Source: Mucor racemosus
Taxonomy: Eukaryota > Mucoromycota > Mucoromycetes > Mucorales > Mucoraceae
Reading direction: 5' to 3'
DNA: 64,000 nucleotides
NCBI GenBank assembly: GCA_027405735.1
Contig: JAPEHQ010000018.1
Location: forward strand, 310,001 to 374,000
Shown here one piece after another: positions 33,153 through 45,649 of this stretch. Numbering within the stretch: the first letter of the stretch is position 1; each line of letters starts with the position of its first letter. The notes beneath the pieces are model-generated. The model worked only from the letters and a program-made list of their open reading frames with translations. It was not told the origin of the DNA and did not search any database. Both the position numbers and the translations under genes were made by a program.

Positions 33153-34681
33153 GCCGATTTTATTTTTTTATCCATTTCTCGATCGTTTTGTCAAATATAT
33201 TTTGAAACCCCGTTATGATAGGTTTAAGCTATAATGTGAACCATAATTTCGATTTTCCCGATGAAAGATCAATATTTTTCACTGAAACAAAAAATAAAGA
33301 GTAGTATTCAACTGAATCTATTATTTAAATATAAAAAACAAAAACATTTCACTATAAATTCAAGATTGTGCAATTGGTTTTAGGTCAATATTAAGTCAAT
33401 TCACTTATTCTCTGGAGTTAACCTGTTTATTTTAGGATAGAATGTATACAAATCAAATATTCTGAGACTATTATATATCTACCATTAGAATTACTTGATT
33501 ATCAATGTCTGTGCACAACAGTTGATTAAAATGACACGATAGATTCTTCTGATGATATAAAAATTACTGGTTTAGAAGAATAAAAAAAAAATTATATTGG
33601 AATCTGACAATGATTATATTAACAACTTGTAATTCGACGTTGATATTAATATAGCTGTATACAGAAATATGGCATAATAACAATGCAAAAATGTTTTCAT
33701 ACCATATTTAATTAAAACCGTCATCGCCGATTTGAAGAACTTTGTATATAGTATGAATATGGAAAAAAAACTAGTTTATTTGAAATCATGATCCAGGTAC
33801 AAAACCCTGCCTTATTTCGACGTCCAAAATTGTTGTTAATATTTTTTTTTTAATGAAACATGGTAATCAAAAGTGATAATTTAAACAGTAGATGGGTATA
33901 AGTTATAAACAGTGTAGTAGGTCTACTGACACTGTAAAGGAATCATACATCTATCGATTTATACCTCCTTAAAAATCGAAAAGCCCCCCTCCCCCCTCCA
34001 GCTACTTGATTCCATGGTCCAAGAGTGTTCTGATGATACCTCCCCCCCCCCCCACAAAAAAAAAGAATAAGATCTTTTATTACTGTATATATTCGATTTC
34101 GATAACACCAAATAAAGAGCTCCCCCCCCCATCAGCCTGTTCATTGACATTAGTTTCCAAATCAAGTTAATTATTAGCTCGCATTGACACAACTTTTTGA
34201 TATCATTGAATACAACCGATATTCTTGATGCCCATAAATCCACAATAATCTTTTGCATCAGCAATATTAGACAAATATTGGGGGGATATTACAGCTGCTT
34301 TCTTTTTCTTCTTCCAAATCAAGTTAAATGTATGCTCGCATTGACATAATTTTTTTCTTGGACATCGTTGAATCTAGTTTATATACTTGATGTTCATGTC
34401 AATACCACTTTTTGCTGTTGCAGCGTCAGTAAAAGCTGGGTTAATTGCTTGATTAAAATCAAGGTTTTGATCTTGTTTGCATTACTGCCTGCCGCTACTG
34501 CTTTCTTTACAAATCCCTATCTTGACAGTAATCAGTTGATCTGACCTTAGTACATACACATACCATTATGCTACCTTGCTTTGTTTTCCCCATCATTGCC
34601 ATTTTTACATCGATCATATTAATTGCGATTTGTTTCCCCTCGATTTGTTTGAATTCGTTTTTTGCAGGTGTCAAGTTATTA

Positions 34682-34718
<37 letters not shown>

Positions 34719-34880
34719 CGCAAAATAGTTGTCTCTTACAGTGTACTTATAGGGAGGGACATTTGGTAACAACAGCATAATACTAGTTTATTTATCATGG
34801 TGGGACTGGTTCATATCCTGTTTATTTAACATAACTTGCTGTTTGTTTCTCTCTCAAATCAACTAATATTCAGTGTAAAA
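33153..34880. other. Non-coding; local duplication, C tracts, long T tract
   Basis: No gene. Two similar blocks lie about 160 bp apart: 34155-34235 and 34314-34405 (both TTCCAAATCAAGTTAA...GCTCGCATTGACA...TTGAT). Long C runs occur near 33985, 34045 and 34122. A run of 28 T lies at 34688-34715. Confidence 0.5.
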
Positions 34881-35492
34881 ATGAATTCAAACACTTCAAT
34901 CAAAGACATTCGCACTGACCTTCGAGATATTAAAAGCATGTTGACTATGGTTCATCAAGCAATAAAAGCGGTTGAGGTTAGATTGGCATTCGAATCTGAT
35001 GATCAAATCGATGTAGCAGATTGCCCAAAGATGTTGACCACAATCAAACCAAACTTTAAGGTTTTCGATCGACCAAAACCCAGAGATATACATGAAAATT
35101 GGAATAGTAAGCGAAGTCGAGAAGATCGTCTCATTTGCCTTTTAAAATATCAAATGAAGCAAAAATTTGAAAAGCATAGCTTGGAGCAATTATATATCCC
35201 TTCTGAACAAGCATATTATCAAAAAATCTTGCAAACATCTGAAAACATTTGCAAAGAGTTTGTTAATTCTATGACAGAAAATGGGTATATTTGTCCTGCG
35301 GATGTGTTTTATCATCGACTTGAATCGACGATTGCAGAAAAGTTACACAAATACTATATCGAACTTCAAAGATGTGAAAATAACTGGGCAGCAAGACTTT
35401 GGTGTTTGCCTTTCATTCATACAGAAATACCCTTTGGAATTCAACAATTGGTCATCTTGAAGACTGATAATGATTTATCAGATGAAACGTAA
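34881..35492 (+). CDS. Hypothetical protein, unrecognised
   Basis: 203 residues from ATG at 34881 (context AAAAATG); an in-frame ATG at 34836 would add 15 residues. The first 35 residues form a likely coiled coil (SIKDIRTDLRDIKSMLTMVH). The rest is mixed and charged, with a Trp-rich segment near the C-terminus (NNWAARLWCLPF). No signal peptide, no transmembrane segment and no motif known to me. Codon use looks like that of a real gene (few rare stretches, balanced charge). No intron needed. It stands alone between repeats, so it may be lineage-specific or a transposon passenger. Confidence 0.5.
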   Translation: MNSNTSIKDIRTDLRDIKSMLTMVHQAIKAVEVRLAFESDDQIDVADCPKMLTTIKPNFKVFDRPKPRDIHENWNSKRSREDRLICLLKYQMKQKFEKHSLEQLYIPSEQAYYQKILQTSENICKEFVNSMTENGYICPADVFYHRLESTIAEKLHKYYIELQRCENNWAARLWCLPFIHTEIPFGIQQLVILKTDNDLSDET

Positions 35493-38129
35493 AAATTTCT
35501 GTAAATTCACACATGATTAGCTTCTCAAAATTGGTTCAATATAACAAACATATCACTCTAAATACTTGTTGATTTCCTTTAGTATCATATGATATTCATC
35601 TAAATAAAGATATGATTTGCTAATGTAAACCTATCATAAAACTGCTACATTTGATTGCTATTAGAAGAATCATCAGTTGTGTGGTGAAATCTAATGATTT
35701 CGATGAAAATCAGGTTTATTTTGGCATCTTAGATGATGATGATGATCAATGTATCAAGCTTGAGATACAGTTTAGTTCTTATTAATATCGATTGTGATGA
35801 GTAGTTATATAAATAATCTTATTTTAAAATCTGAAAGACTATTATACCATACATAAAACAACGATGGGACACATCAAATATATTAGTTGACTCCTTGCCA
35901 TCCCCCAAGGTTGGGAAATGTTCATAATCGAAAACTCTGTCATATTTGTCAGATTTCATTTATCGTATGGGATAAAAGCCCAAGCGTACATTGTTTTGGA
36001 CTTGGTACATCTACTGAGTACACGATAATTTCAGCTCTTGAATATAATATTTGCAATAATGTCCAAAACGCCTCCCCTTCCCTCCCCCTCCCCCTCTCCC
36101 CACTCACACAAATATCCATGATTTATATTCTCCCTATTCTAGCCAGTACCACCACATCTTTTTCTCCCCTTCCCCCCATCAAGTCCAACATTTTAATGAA
36201 CTTTTGATATCGTAGATTACAGCCCACAAACTTCGATATCGACAGTTGCAGGCTATTACACAGCATCCATTACAACTCCCAGCATGCACATTATGTCTGT
36301 TCATTCACCTTTATGATCCTAACTTAGAAATAATCTTTAAATCCACCCCCATTGCATTTTTTATTTGACATGTCTCCCTTCAATATCCATCAAAACCAAG
36401 TTCAAAATGCCTCATCCATGGTCTGTTCTTTGTAGTTTAGTTCCCAAAAAAAGGAAAAGCTTGGATATTGTAGTAAATAACCAACATTTGTAAATCGTTT
36501 CCATCTCGATATTTCTTGATCTTTAGAAATAAACCCCCATTCCCAACATTTTTGATGTAATTGTTTTTGGTGGTTGACTTATTCACTCCTTCCTTCAACC
36601 ACCATTTTCCACCCACCATGTAAACAAAATAAACTAAACATCTAAAACGCCTCTCTCTCTCTTCCCCCATATTCAGAAGGTTTATCGCATTTGACAATAT
36701 CAATTGCGATATTAAAACTTGTCAGACAAACAAACATTGCATATCGATTAGGTGCTGTTGTTAATGTCTATTGATTTGCTTGTTTCTTGGTATTGGTGGG
36801 GCCCTTTTCTTATGTAAGCGTTAGATCATTTATCAGATTAGAAATGCTTGCATGTAATCATTTCATCAAGAAACACAGTCTATGTATTTGATGTTTATGT
36901 TGTACTATTTATACAGTTTAACTCGCATCCTAAAAGTTTGTATTTGTATAATTTGAATTCATTTTGTAGATTGTTTTGTCATATATGCCTTTTCCCTTCC
37001 CCCCCCCCAATTTTTTCACAGATTCAATTGTTGGATTTTAGAGATCAATACCTCCCCCCCCCCACTCCCAAGCACACACACTCATACTATTCTTTTTTTT
37101 TTACAGATCAATGCCCCCATTATCATACACTCACACTCTATTTCCAAAGAAAACAATACCCCCAAATACTAACACGCTGTTTTTTTTCAAAAATCAATCA
37201 TCCCCCATTCCCCAAGCAACCTCATACACTGTCTTTCCAGATATCAATCCCCCTCCACACACACACACACACCATCTTCCGCACTGTTTTTTTTTTACAA
37301 TCAATACCCCCCTTATTACTGAATCAAGCCAAAAATTATTCACAAATATATTGCATATCTTGTTTTTAATTTCATGTACCCCTCCCCCCAAATCTCTCAT
37401 GATATCGAGAATAATACATCGCTATTGAACGCATAGCCCATTTCATCGATATATCTTCAGATTTCCTCATGTTCAGAACTTTTATACATAGAATGGGGAA
37501 TATTTTGAGCTTCCTATCTTAAAATGCGTCGCAAGAAGGAGTCTAGTGTTTATAGCTCAATGTATTTCTTTGGTTTAATACTCTTGGTTTAACAAAAGCA
37601 AAATAAAAACTGATAATGTCAATGACAATGCTACATACAAATGTATATACGGTATATATTTAAAAAAAAACTAAATTTAAGTGAAAAAAAGATATACTTG
37701 TCTTTCTCCCCTCCCCCCATTTTGTGATCAAATAAATCTATGCCTCCTCACCACCACCACCATCATCCCCCCCCACAAATCTTTTTTAATTAGTGCAAGC
37801 TATACTTTTTGAGACGTATACCCTATCATACATACAAATTTGATGTATTTCTTTAGAACTACACACATACTTAATAAACAAAAATAGTTATAGAGACTCT
37901 ATTGCTCTTCAAACCGTTAAATAAAAGCGTTGAGGCCATTGTACCGGTGCCTGAACTATCTTGATCTGCTTCTAGCGCGGTTTAAAAACGTAAATAAAGA
38001 ATGATGCACCTCTGTTTGGACTCATATTTACTGAACAAAATAGTAATGAAGAACTTGGTGGCGCTCAGGAAAGCCAAAGTAATAATGAGAAGAGGTCGTG
38101 TAGTATCCGAGAGAATCAAATAGCAAGAA
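35493..38129. other. Non-coding, rich in + strand poly-C tracts
   Basis: No credible gene; the long frames here are Pro/His/Thr-rich readings of simple sequence. C runs of 6-10 occur at about 36060-36105, 36170, 37002, 37050, 37378, 37712 and 37768, with few matching G runs. Includes the degenerate tandem repeat described separately. Confidence 0.55.
37005..37320 (+). repeat. Degenerate tandem repeat with T-run/ATCAATACCCC units
   Basis: Five to six diverged units of about 50-75 bp. Each has a T run, then ACAGATCAATACCCCC or a close variant, then a CA-rich stretch ending near CACACTGT. Examples start near 37011, 37083, 37140, 37180, 37230 and 37287. Confidence 0.55.
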
Positions 38130-38590
38130 CGTGTCCTAAAGAAGCAAGATGATACTCAAAAGAATCAAGATGATACTCAAGAGAATCAAGATGGTGGCTA
38201 CGAGAACAATGATAATATCCAAGAGAAGCAAGCTTCTAGAGGTTCAAACACTACTTATATGTCTATGTTTGTGCCCAATTCTATTACTACTGCCAATATA
38301 GATTAGCATTATTGTGGAACCAAGTTTTGCCAGCCAAATTTACTAGTACAAACTCGGTTTGATAACATTCCTAAGACAGATGAACAAGCTAGTTCTATCA
38401 AGATTTCTGAGACATTCAACGACAGTGAACAAGTAAACATTAGATCTTCAGGCGTATCTATTTTGGATGGCAGCATAGTAAGCGTGCAAGAGAAGTTCAA
38501 GTGGATTTTTTAATTTAATCTTTCGTCCAGCTTGGAAAAGGACGCGAGTCTGACTACGTTGGCAGAACAACTACGGTAAGATAATTTTGT
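38130..38590 (+). pseudogene. Eroded coding sequence, origin unknown
   Basis: Reads as acidic, Gln/Asp/Asn-rich protein (QDDTQKNQDDTQENQDGG) and, after a stop, NIPKTDEQASSIKISETFND with two more stops. Codon composition is richer than in the surrounding simple sequence, suggesting an old gene remnant. It contains a short tandem repeat (AAGAATCAAGATGATACTC). Family not recognised. Confidence 0.3.
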
Positions 38591-40530
38591 ATTACTAGTA
38601 TTTGATGATAATTTTACATTTTCATGTTCTTATAACACCATAAATAGAGAGCCAAACCATTTATCATCCTCTAGTATAAGTTGACAAGCCATTTTTATTC
38701 TTATTTATCGTTTCTAATTTTTCGTATGGTACGAACTGAATCTCAAGAAGGGCAGTAATCATTAACATATGGCAATGTCCGGAACACCAACCGAAAATCC
38801 CCCCCACAGACTTAAAGTGCGCGAACAGATTATTAGATTTGTGGATGCAACTATAAGAAATGGGTGCACGAATGCATCTATATTTATAAAATGTCTCGAT
38901 GCTACGATTTGTTTATAGTGGAACGTCATTGATAACCTACATGTACATATAAATTTAATAAAGTGCTCTTGATGATCATTTTTGATTTTGTTTTATAATG
39001 TTTAAAGAAACTTGATTTCATTGAATATATTTTTTAGAGTAAATAACTACCATATACTTGATATTTCCCCCTCCCCCAATCTCATCATTAGTAATAAAAG
39101 ATCATAACCCCCCCCCATAGAATAATATTGAAGCGAGGAAAGAGTCTTTTAGCTTTCCAAATATAGATGGATATAGCCATCGAAATTTATCGCCTAGGAT
39201 TTCGATGGGTGCCATTGCATATCCTTGGCTTTAAATATATTCCACGAGCATAAAGCGATATTAAAGTTTTACGTGCAGAAAAAAAACAGAACCCACCAAT
39301 TTAATTTTCATGTTTTTTTTTTACCCCTTTTGATTTTGTATAGTCTCCTTGCCAATCCAAAGGTTCAAATCTCAAAATCGAGTAAAAAAGCCCAAATTTT
39401 CGATTTATGTTTGTATGCTTGCTTCCGTCCATTGATCCCCCAGGATAATCCCCCAAATAAACCATCTAAAAATCCAACCCCCCACCAAAATACATTGATA
39501 TCGGCCATCACAGACTCATTTTACGATTTTCAATGTTGGTAAACTGCTTTTATTTTTTGGTGGTTTACTCCCCCAAGAAACATGGCACCCACCAAAATCC
39601 CAAATAAACCTTTCAAAAATTCAGGGCAGGCCTTGAGATATATGCTTTCCACCTTCATCGAAATGAATTGCTGTAAAACTCGATATCAGAGATATATGCC
39701 AAATACCTTTTATTTCGTATCCCCCCATCCACCCCAAATAATAAATTTTATATATTTATTGAAATATTTGCTTAAACCCACTTGTTATTTTTTAGTAGTT
39801 TATTTCAAACATGTTGTTATAACAATAATTTCTATTTTATATAGTTGTTTAGTATATATCTTGTTCAATAAAAGCATCACCCACCATTTAAAATGCTCAT
39901 ACCCCCCAATAAAAAAGTAATCTCAAATAGCTTTGCCCAAGCCTCCCCCCAATCAACCCTTGAATATATGTACATGCAGGAGGGTTCAATTTTCCCCATC
40001 ATCACCGTATTTTACTCGACTTTAACAACAAATTATTCATTCAAAAAATGGATTGAATGTGTAAAAATTAGATGAGCAAGATGACAAGAGTCTAGGCTAT
40101 CTATTCATGTAATTTTGACGTATAATCGTTTATTGGAATGTACCTGAATTTACATGCAAATCAAGGTACAAAACTTGTAGAAAAAAAAGTCAAATTGAAA
40201 GAGGGGGGTCAAGTCAAATTGAAAGAGGGGGGTCAAGTCAAAAGTCAAAATGATATATAAAGAGACACTTTTTTCAATCCGAAATCAAAAATCATTCAAT
40301 AAATACAATAATCATAAACTTGAGTTCTCTTTATTTTTGCTATTTCTTTTTTATACATGAATAGTCAAATCCAAACACAACTTATCACAATCTTATTTGT
40401 TCTTTTCTTTGCATCAACACTTTCACCTATTTCTTTAGTTTTACACATTTCAACAATCTTCAATATTCATTTCTTAATGCAATCATCAACATCTCAATCA
40501 TCAAACAAAATCCCTTGCACATTCATCAAC
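38591..40530. other. Non-coding, C tracts, Sec7 gene upstream region
   Basis: C runs continue (38798, 39066, 39107, 39440, 39476, 39721, 39901, 39943). At 40190-40240 a 26-bp unit with a G6 run is repeated twice (GTCAAATTGAAAGAGG...). It lies about 290 bp upstream of the chosen start of the next gene and may be part of its promoter. Confidence 0.45.
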
Positions 40531-42928
40531 ATGGATAAAACATCTAAATTATTAAAGAAGCTTAAGCCTTCTTCAAGCACAGTTGCTCCCACCAAGGCAG
40601 CACCAGTAAAGCACATCCCAATCACAATTCCTGCTAAATTGACATCAGCACAAAAGGAAGCTGCTCTTCCTTTCCTCAATGAGCAACCCCTCAAATCCAA
40701 ATCATCGAAAGCAAAGGTAAAAAAAAAAAAAAAAATTGGGATAGCTTGTATTTCCTCAAATATTGAACTGTTTCATTTAGGCTTTGGGTCGTTTCTTTAA
40801 GAAATTAACATCCAAGAAAGACTCCATCAAATCATCAACTAAAAAGACACAATACAAACTCACATTCATCCCAATCACCAAAAAGAAAGATACAGCAGCA
40901 ACTGAGATTGTCTGGTATGACAATGATTCCACATCTGAACAAGAAGAAGGTCACAATGATGCTACTTCTCCTTGCATTGAAATTGATTCATCTGCTGCTG
41001 CTGCTGCTTCCATTACCAGTGACTCTCTTTCAATGTCTTCTTCTTCCGTTTTCGAAACTGATAACACTGCTGTTGAATATGCTCAGCGTATTTGGGATGA
41101 AGACAGCACAGTTTACACCAATTTAGAGCACGTTGTTGAATGGATTGGCAATGGTAAATCTTGCAGCAATGCTATCCTCAAAGCTTACATGGAACACTTT
41201 GACTTTAAAGCCCTTAAACTTGAACAAGCTTTCCGCAACTTGTGTTCTAAACTTCACCTTAAAGGTGAAACTCAACAAATTGATCGTATACTCTCTGAAT
41301 TCGCTGGTCGTTACTTTGAGTGCAATCCTAAATGTGTCTTTGGTACAACTGGTAAAGATCAATTGGCTATTTTTTTTTTTTTTTTTTTTTTTTTTGCATT
41401 TAAACCATACTAACACATCCACCTTTTTTTTTTATTAGACGTTGTACACGCTATTGTATATTCTCTTTTACTCTTAAACACCGATCTTCATGTAGCTCAA
41501 GGCGATTACAAGAAGATGTCTCGATCTGAATTTGTTAAAAATACTATGGAAGCTATTTATGCTCAATTAGATACTCCTGCATTAGGAGAAGAAGATATGC
41601 TTTCTGATGATCATAGAACAAGCGGTCTTTCATTCCAGTCCCTTGATTCGGTCTCTTTGCAACGCACCCCCAGCAATCAATCTGCTTTTAGTTCAAGATC
41701 TTCAGCTTATGCTCAATCGCTCGATTCTTCAATGCCTCGTAACTCATCTGCTTGGGCATTTGGTTCTAAATCATGGCAAATCGAGGTCAAGAACTTGCTC
41801 AAGCAAATGTATTCTAATATCCGCCATAGTCAAATTACCAATTCTTCTTCTCCTCCCGCTTCTCTCCATAACAACAACCGTATGAGTGCTGCTTTCAAGC
41901 GCAGTGTTGGTACCATTATCTGGAAACGTGATTCCGTTGTTCACAATGATGAATCTAGCTCTGTCTCTGCCTCCATTACATCTGTTCAGTCATCTAGCTC
42001 TGTTATGCAATATCAATCTGTTGCTTCTCATCTTCAAAATGAACTTCCTACTTCTTATACTAGCAATGCTCCTTTCTACAAAGAAGGTATGGTTGTTCGC
42101 AAGCATCTCTTGGAAAAGACAAACCAAAAGGCCAAACATCGTGATTGGAAAGATTGCTTCATGGTCATTGAACGTAGCCAACTTCGCATGTACAAGCTTG
42201 ATAGCTCTTCTACTGAGCCTCGCACTGTTACTAAGCGTAATCTCATTCGTAACACTTTAATGTCAAAGACTTCAAGCTTGTCTGATTCTGCTTCTCAAGT
42301 TTCTGATTCTAGCTCTGAAGCTGTTGGTGGTGGTGACTGGATGGCCAATGCTCAGCTCTTGAGTTCCATTGATCTCAAGCATACTCTTGCTAACGCTCTT
42401 CCATCTGGTTACAGCCGTCAACGCAAACATGCTTTTGCTCTTCAACAATCTAATGGAGCAGTTTTCCTTTTCCAAGTTGGTTCTGCAGAGCAAGTTCATG
42501 AATGGGTCTCTACTTGCAACTACTGGGCTGCTCGTGAAAGCAAAGAACCATTAGCTGGCGGTGTTAGCTCCATGGAATATGGTTGGGGTCATTGCTTAGA
42601 AACCGTTGCTGAAGAAAATAGCAACGTCATTGTTCATGAATGGCAAGCACCTGTTCCTCCTACTATGAGCAGCTTATTGGAAGAATCAGTTCAACTTGCT
42701 ACTCTTCGCAAACATGTCCAGGAGCTGTCTACTGAATTAGATCAACATCGTGATATCAAGCCCAAGATGGAAAGTCGTTTTGCTTTTTATAAATCTTCAG
42801 GAGTCAAGGCATTGAACAATTGGGAAAACAAATCTCATTATCTTTTACATGAAATCATCAAGTATCAAAACTACTGCGATTCTATTGAAAAGTCTCTTGC
42901 TCTTCAAAACAAAATTATGTCTGCTTAA
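40531..42928 (+). CDS. ARF-type GEF with Sec7 and PH domains (EFA6/Yel1-like)
   Basis: Three exons: 40531-40716, 40781-41351, 41439-42928 (748 residues). The Sec7 domain starts near residue 150 with NLEHVVEWIGNG, LKAYMEHFDF, LHLKGETQQIDRIL (the Glu of GET is the catalytic 'glutamic finger'), and in exon 3 VYSLLLLNTDLHVA and KMSRSEFVKNTMEAI. After a Ser-rich linker comes a PH domain (KEGMVVRKHLLEKTN...RDWKDCFMVIERSQLRMYK ... WVSTCNYWAARES) and a C-terminal coiled coil (LATLRKHVQELSTELDQHRD). Sec7-PH-coiled coil is the order in EFA6 and yeast Yel1, which load GTP on Arf6/Arf3 at the plasma membrane and control polarity and endocytosis. Frame is open upstream to ATG 40357, but that part is a hydrophobic reading of a probable 5' UTR. 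Confidence 0.88.
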
Positions 42929-45649
42929 ATCTGTATTATATATATTGTAAAAAGAAAATTCATTAGATTAGTTATATGTTTATATTTAAAAAAATTGTAC
43001 TTGTATATAGAATAAATTTGTATTATCATCCTTAAAAATAACTATCTTGTTCTCCTCTTTTTTTGCTTTTTTCTTTTTTCTTTTTTCTTTTTTGTATAAA
43101 TTGAGTATCTAAAACATATAACATGTATAAACACATGCGTGTATCTTCTATAAGCATATATAATAAATGCATATGTACAATTCTTCTTTATTTTTTTTTT
43201 TTTTTTCAGAGAGTATAGAGAATTGCCTGTATCATCGAGATCGAAAAAGTAAACTCTTGATGGTTCCCGATTTATTGATCCTAACGTTTTTATGCAACAG
43301 GTTTTTGGGCATTTTCAGGATCAGTCAAGGCCATTTTATCTGTAAAAATGGATTATTTCGTTTTTTTTTTTTTTTTTTTTTTTTCCTTTTTTACCTTCTT
43401 GTTGTAACAATATACATATCTATTATTTAATACATTATATGTAATAAGTTTATATTATCAGTACTCTTAAGTATATGTGGTAATAATCCAACTTTTAGTC
43501 GCTCACTTTCATGAACCAATCGCTTGTGAGCTATTTTTGAGCGACTTTTTTTGCTGTCATTAAAGAATAATAAAGGGCTATATTTTTTCTAATTTCAAAT
43601 ACAAAATAAAACATTTAAAAGCAAGCTTGGCACTCCAAGAAATAAATCTAGCTAATTTTGTAATTTGAGAGCTAGCTAAACGTGTCCAGGAAAATCCTCT
43701 GAATAAGACAAATACAATTGATATTTCAATGATAAACCGCGAATTTACAATGATTGATTAATAATTATAGGTGCATACTCATATATACTACTTTAATTGC
43801 AAAGGCTGAGCAATCATTATTATATTTAGTTATTTGTTTGATAAGAAAACAGTATTTATTCTTGAAAATCTGATAACAACCGATTACCCGATGGTTTTAA
43901 AGCTTCTGGTATTAAAAATGAAATTTAGTATTATTTGCTCTTGGCTGATCGTCATACAATTGATCTCATTATCATGATTATAATATAGACTAAACGTAGA
44001 TCAAATTTGTAGTTGTGCTGAATGTACATTTAATATCAAAAAGGCTACTAAAAATAATTGCGAATGTTTTAGTGCTACGGGGTTTTTTTCAGGTACGGAA
44101 ACATTACATAATGAATAGCAATTGTAGAAAACTAGAAAAGGTGGAAATAAAAACGACGTGGCATACACAGAATCGAACGGCCCACATGATCTAGACTAAA
44201 TTTTCAAACAATCTCTGCATTTGATCATTTTTCTATTAAGAGTAGAGCGGGAAAATATTGGTTGAAACTCCCTTGAAACTGAATTATAGTTTTACATTAC
44301 TCTTTACAAAATAAAATGACCGGGTTACTAATGAAATAACGAGATCAAAAAAATACCGAAGATGACAGCCCAAAAAGAAAATATTTTGATTGTATCAGGT
44401 TTCACAGTAGCGCGTGATACAACCAAATTAGATAAATGCAACAATACACACACACACACACATATATACACACACATACATTATATATTATTTAAAAAAA
44501 ACATGAGCAAGAGCCATTAGCATAATGTTTATTATATCATTAAAGATGTAATCATTATCGGCTCTTTTTAATGTAGTTTTTGAAATTTCATTGGAGATCC
44601 TTGATTATTCTTCCACTCACAAACGAAACTAAAAATTACACAATCTTCTTGGCAAGAAAAAATTTCCCAGCTTGTTTTAAAGTTAATTATTCTAAATGCG
44701 GTAAAATAGTAGAAAAATCATATTACGTACTTTCTCCTAAAGCACAGGAAGCAATATTGGCATTATTTTTTCATAGCTTTTTGTTGATATCTGAATGTAT
44801 AATGGCTTGATGTACAATTTGTTCTTTTGGGTTTTTTCTGGTCAATTTTTGTATTTCAGATACAGAGAAATCAAAAATTTGGGTTTTCTTTTTTATCAAG
44901 ATGTTACACGATATAATTGCAATCTATAGTTTGTGGTGTACATGTAATAAAAAGTGACCAGAGACCACATGTTTTTTTATTGATAAGTTTGTAAACTAGT
45001 AGTAATTCGGGGGGTAACATGAAAAAAAAAAGAATGATTGTGTTGTAACAAATTGATACTGTTGTTGTTGTTGTTGTTGCTGCTGTTGTATGTATCATTT
45101 GAATATCAGCTCAATCTTTTTAACACAAAATCTCACATTAAATGGAAATCCCGTTATCAATCAAATTACTATAGTTAAGATTCGATCCCGTTACCCGGTT
45201 ATTTTCGAAAAAGCCTTGTGCGTTTATATATACTTTTATATATTTAAAAATACATTATATAGAAAAATACATACTGCAACTTTCAAAATGGATAATAGGA
45301 AATAAATATTCCAGAAAAAGTAAGTGTAACTTGATGAAGAAAGGTAGAATTATAATATCAAGAATTAGGCTTTTCTTTCTCTCTCCTCCAAATTGCGTCA
45401 TTTTAAAACTGGGAATTACAGGAAATTGTTGAATTGAGAAGCATAAGAAGGTTTATTTTATATATAATTACAAATATTAAGATAAAAAAGATAAAAAAGA
45501 TAAAAAAGAAGATAGGGGGAGACGAGATTATACGAATTAAATGATGTTGTTTGGTGTCTTGGGGATGGCGAAAGAGGTGTTTCATGCTGTATATATTGGA
45601 ATGCATTTAGATAGTATTATAGTTAATAGAGTATTAAGTTGGGGGGTTG
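42929..45649. other. Intergenic, no gene seen
   Basis: 2.7 kb between the ends of two genes. Includes CA/TA simple repeats (about 44446-44480) and GTT repeats (about 45058-45080). No coding region could be supported. Confidence 0.45.

Noticed and set aside
36848..37428. Long frames rich in Pro, His, Thr
   Set aside because: They are translations of C-, T- and CA-rich simple sequence, with no start context or domain.
40357..40530. Upstream start of the Sec7-PH gene
   Set aside because: The added 58 residues are a hydrophobic reading of an A/T-rich leader; the ATG at 40531 has a better context and fits the family.
44150..44235. Possible tRNA (AGAATCGAACGGCC)
   Set aside because: Only a weak B-box-like word; no A box and no stems could be drawn.
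44580..44810. 76-codon frame
   Set aside because: No family, no ATG-context support, no neighbours; likely chance.
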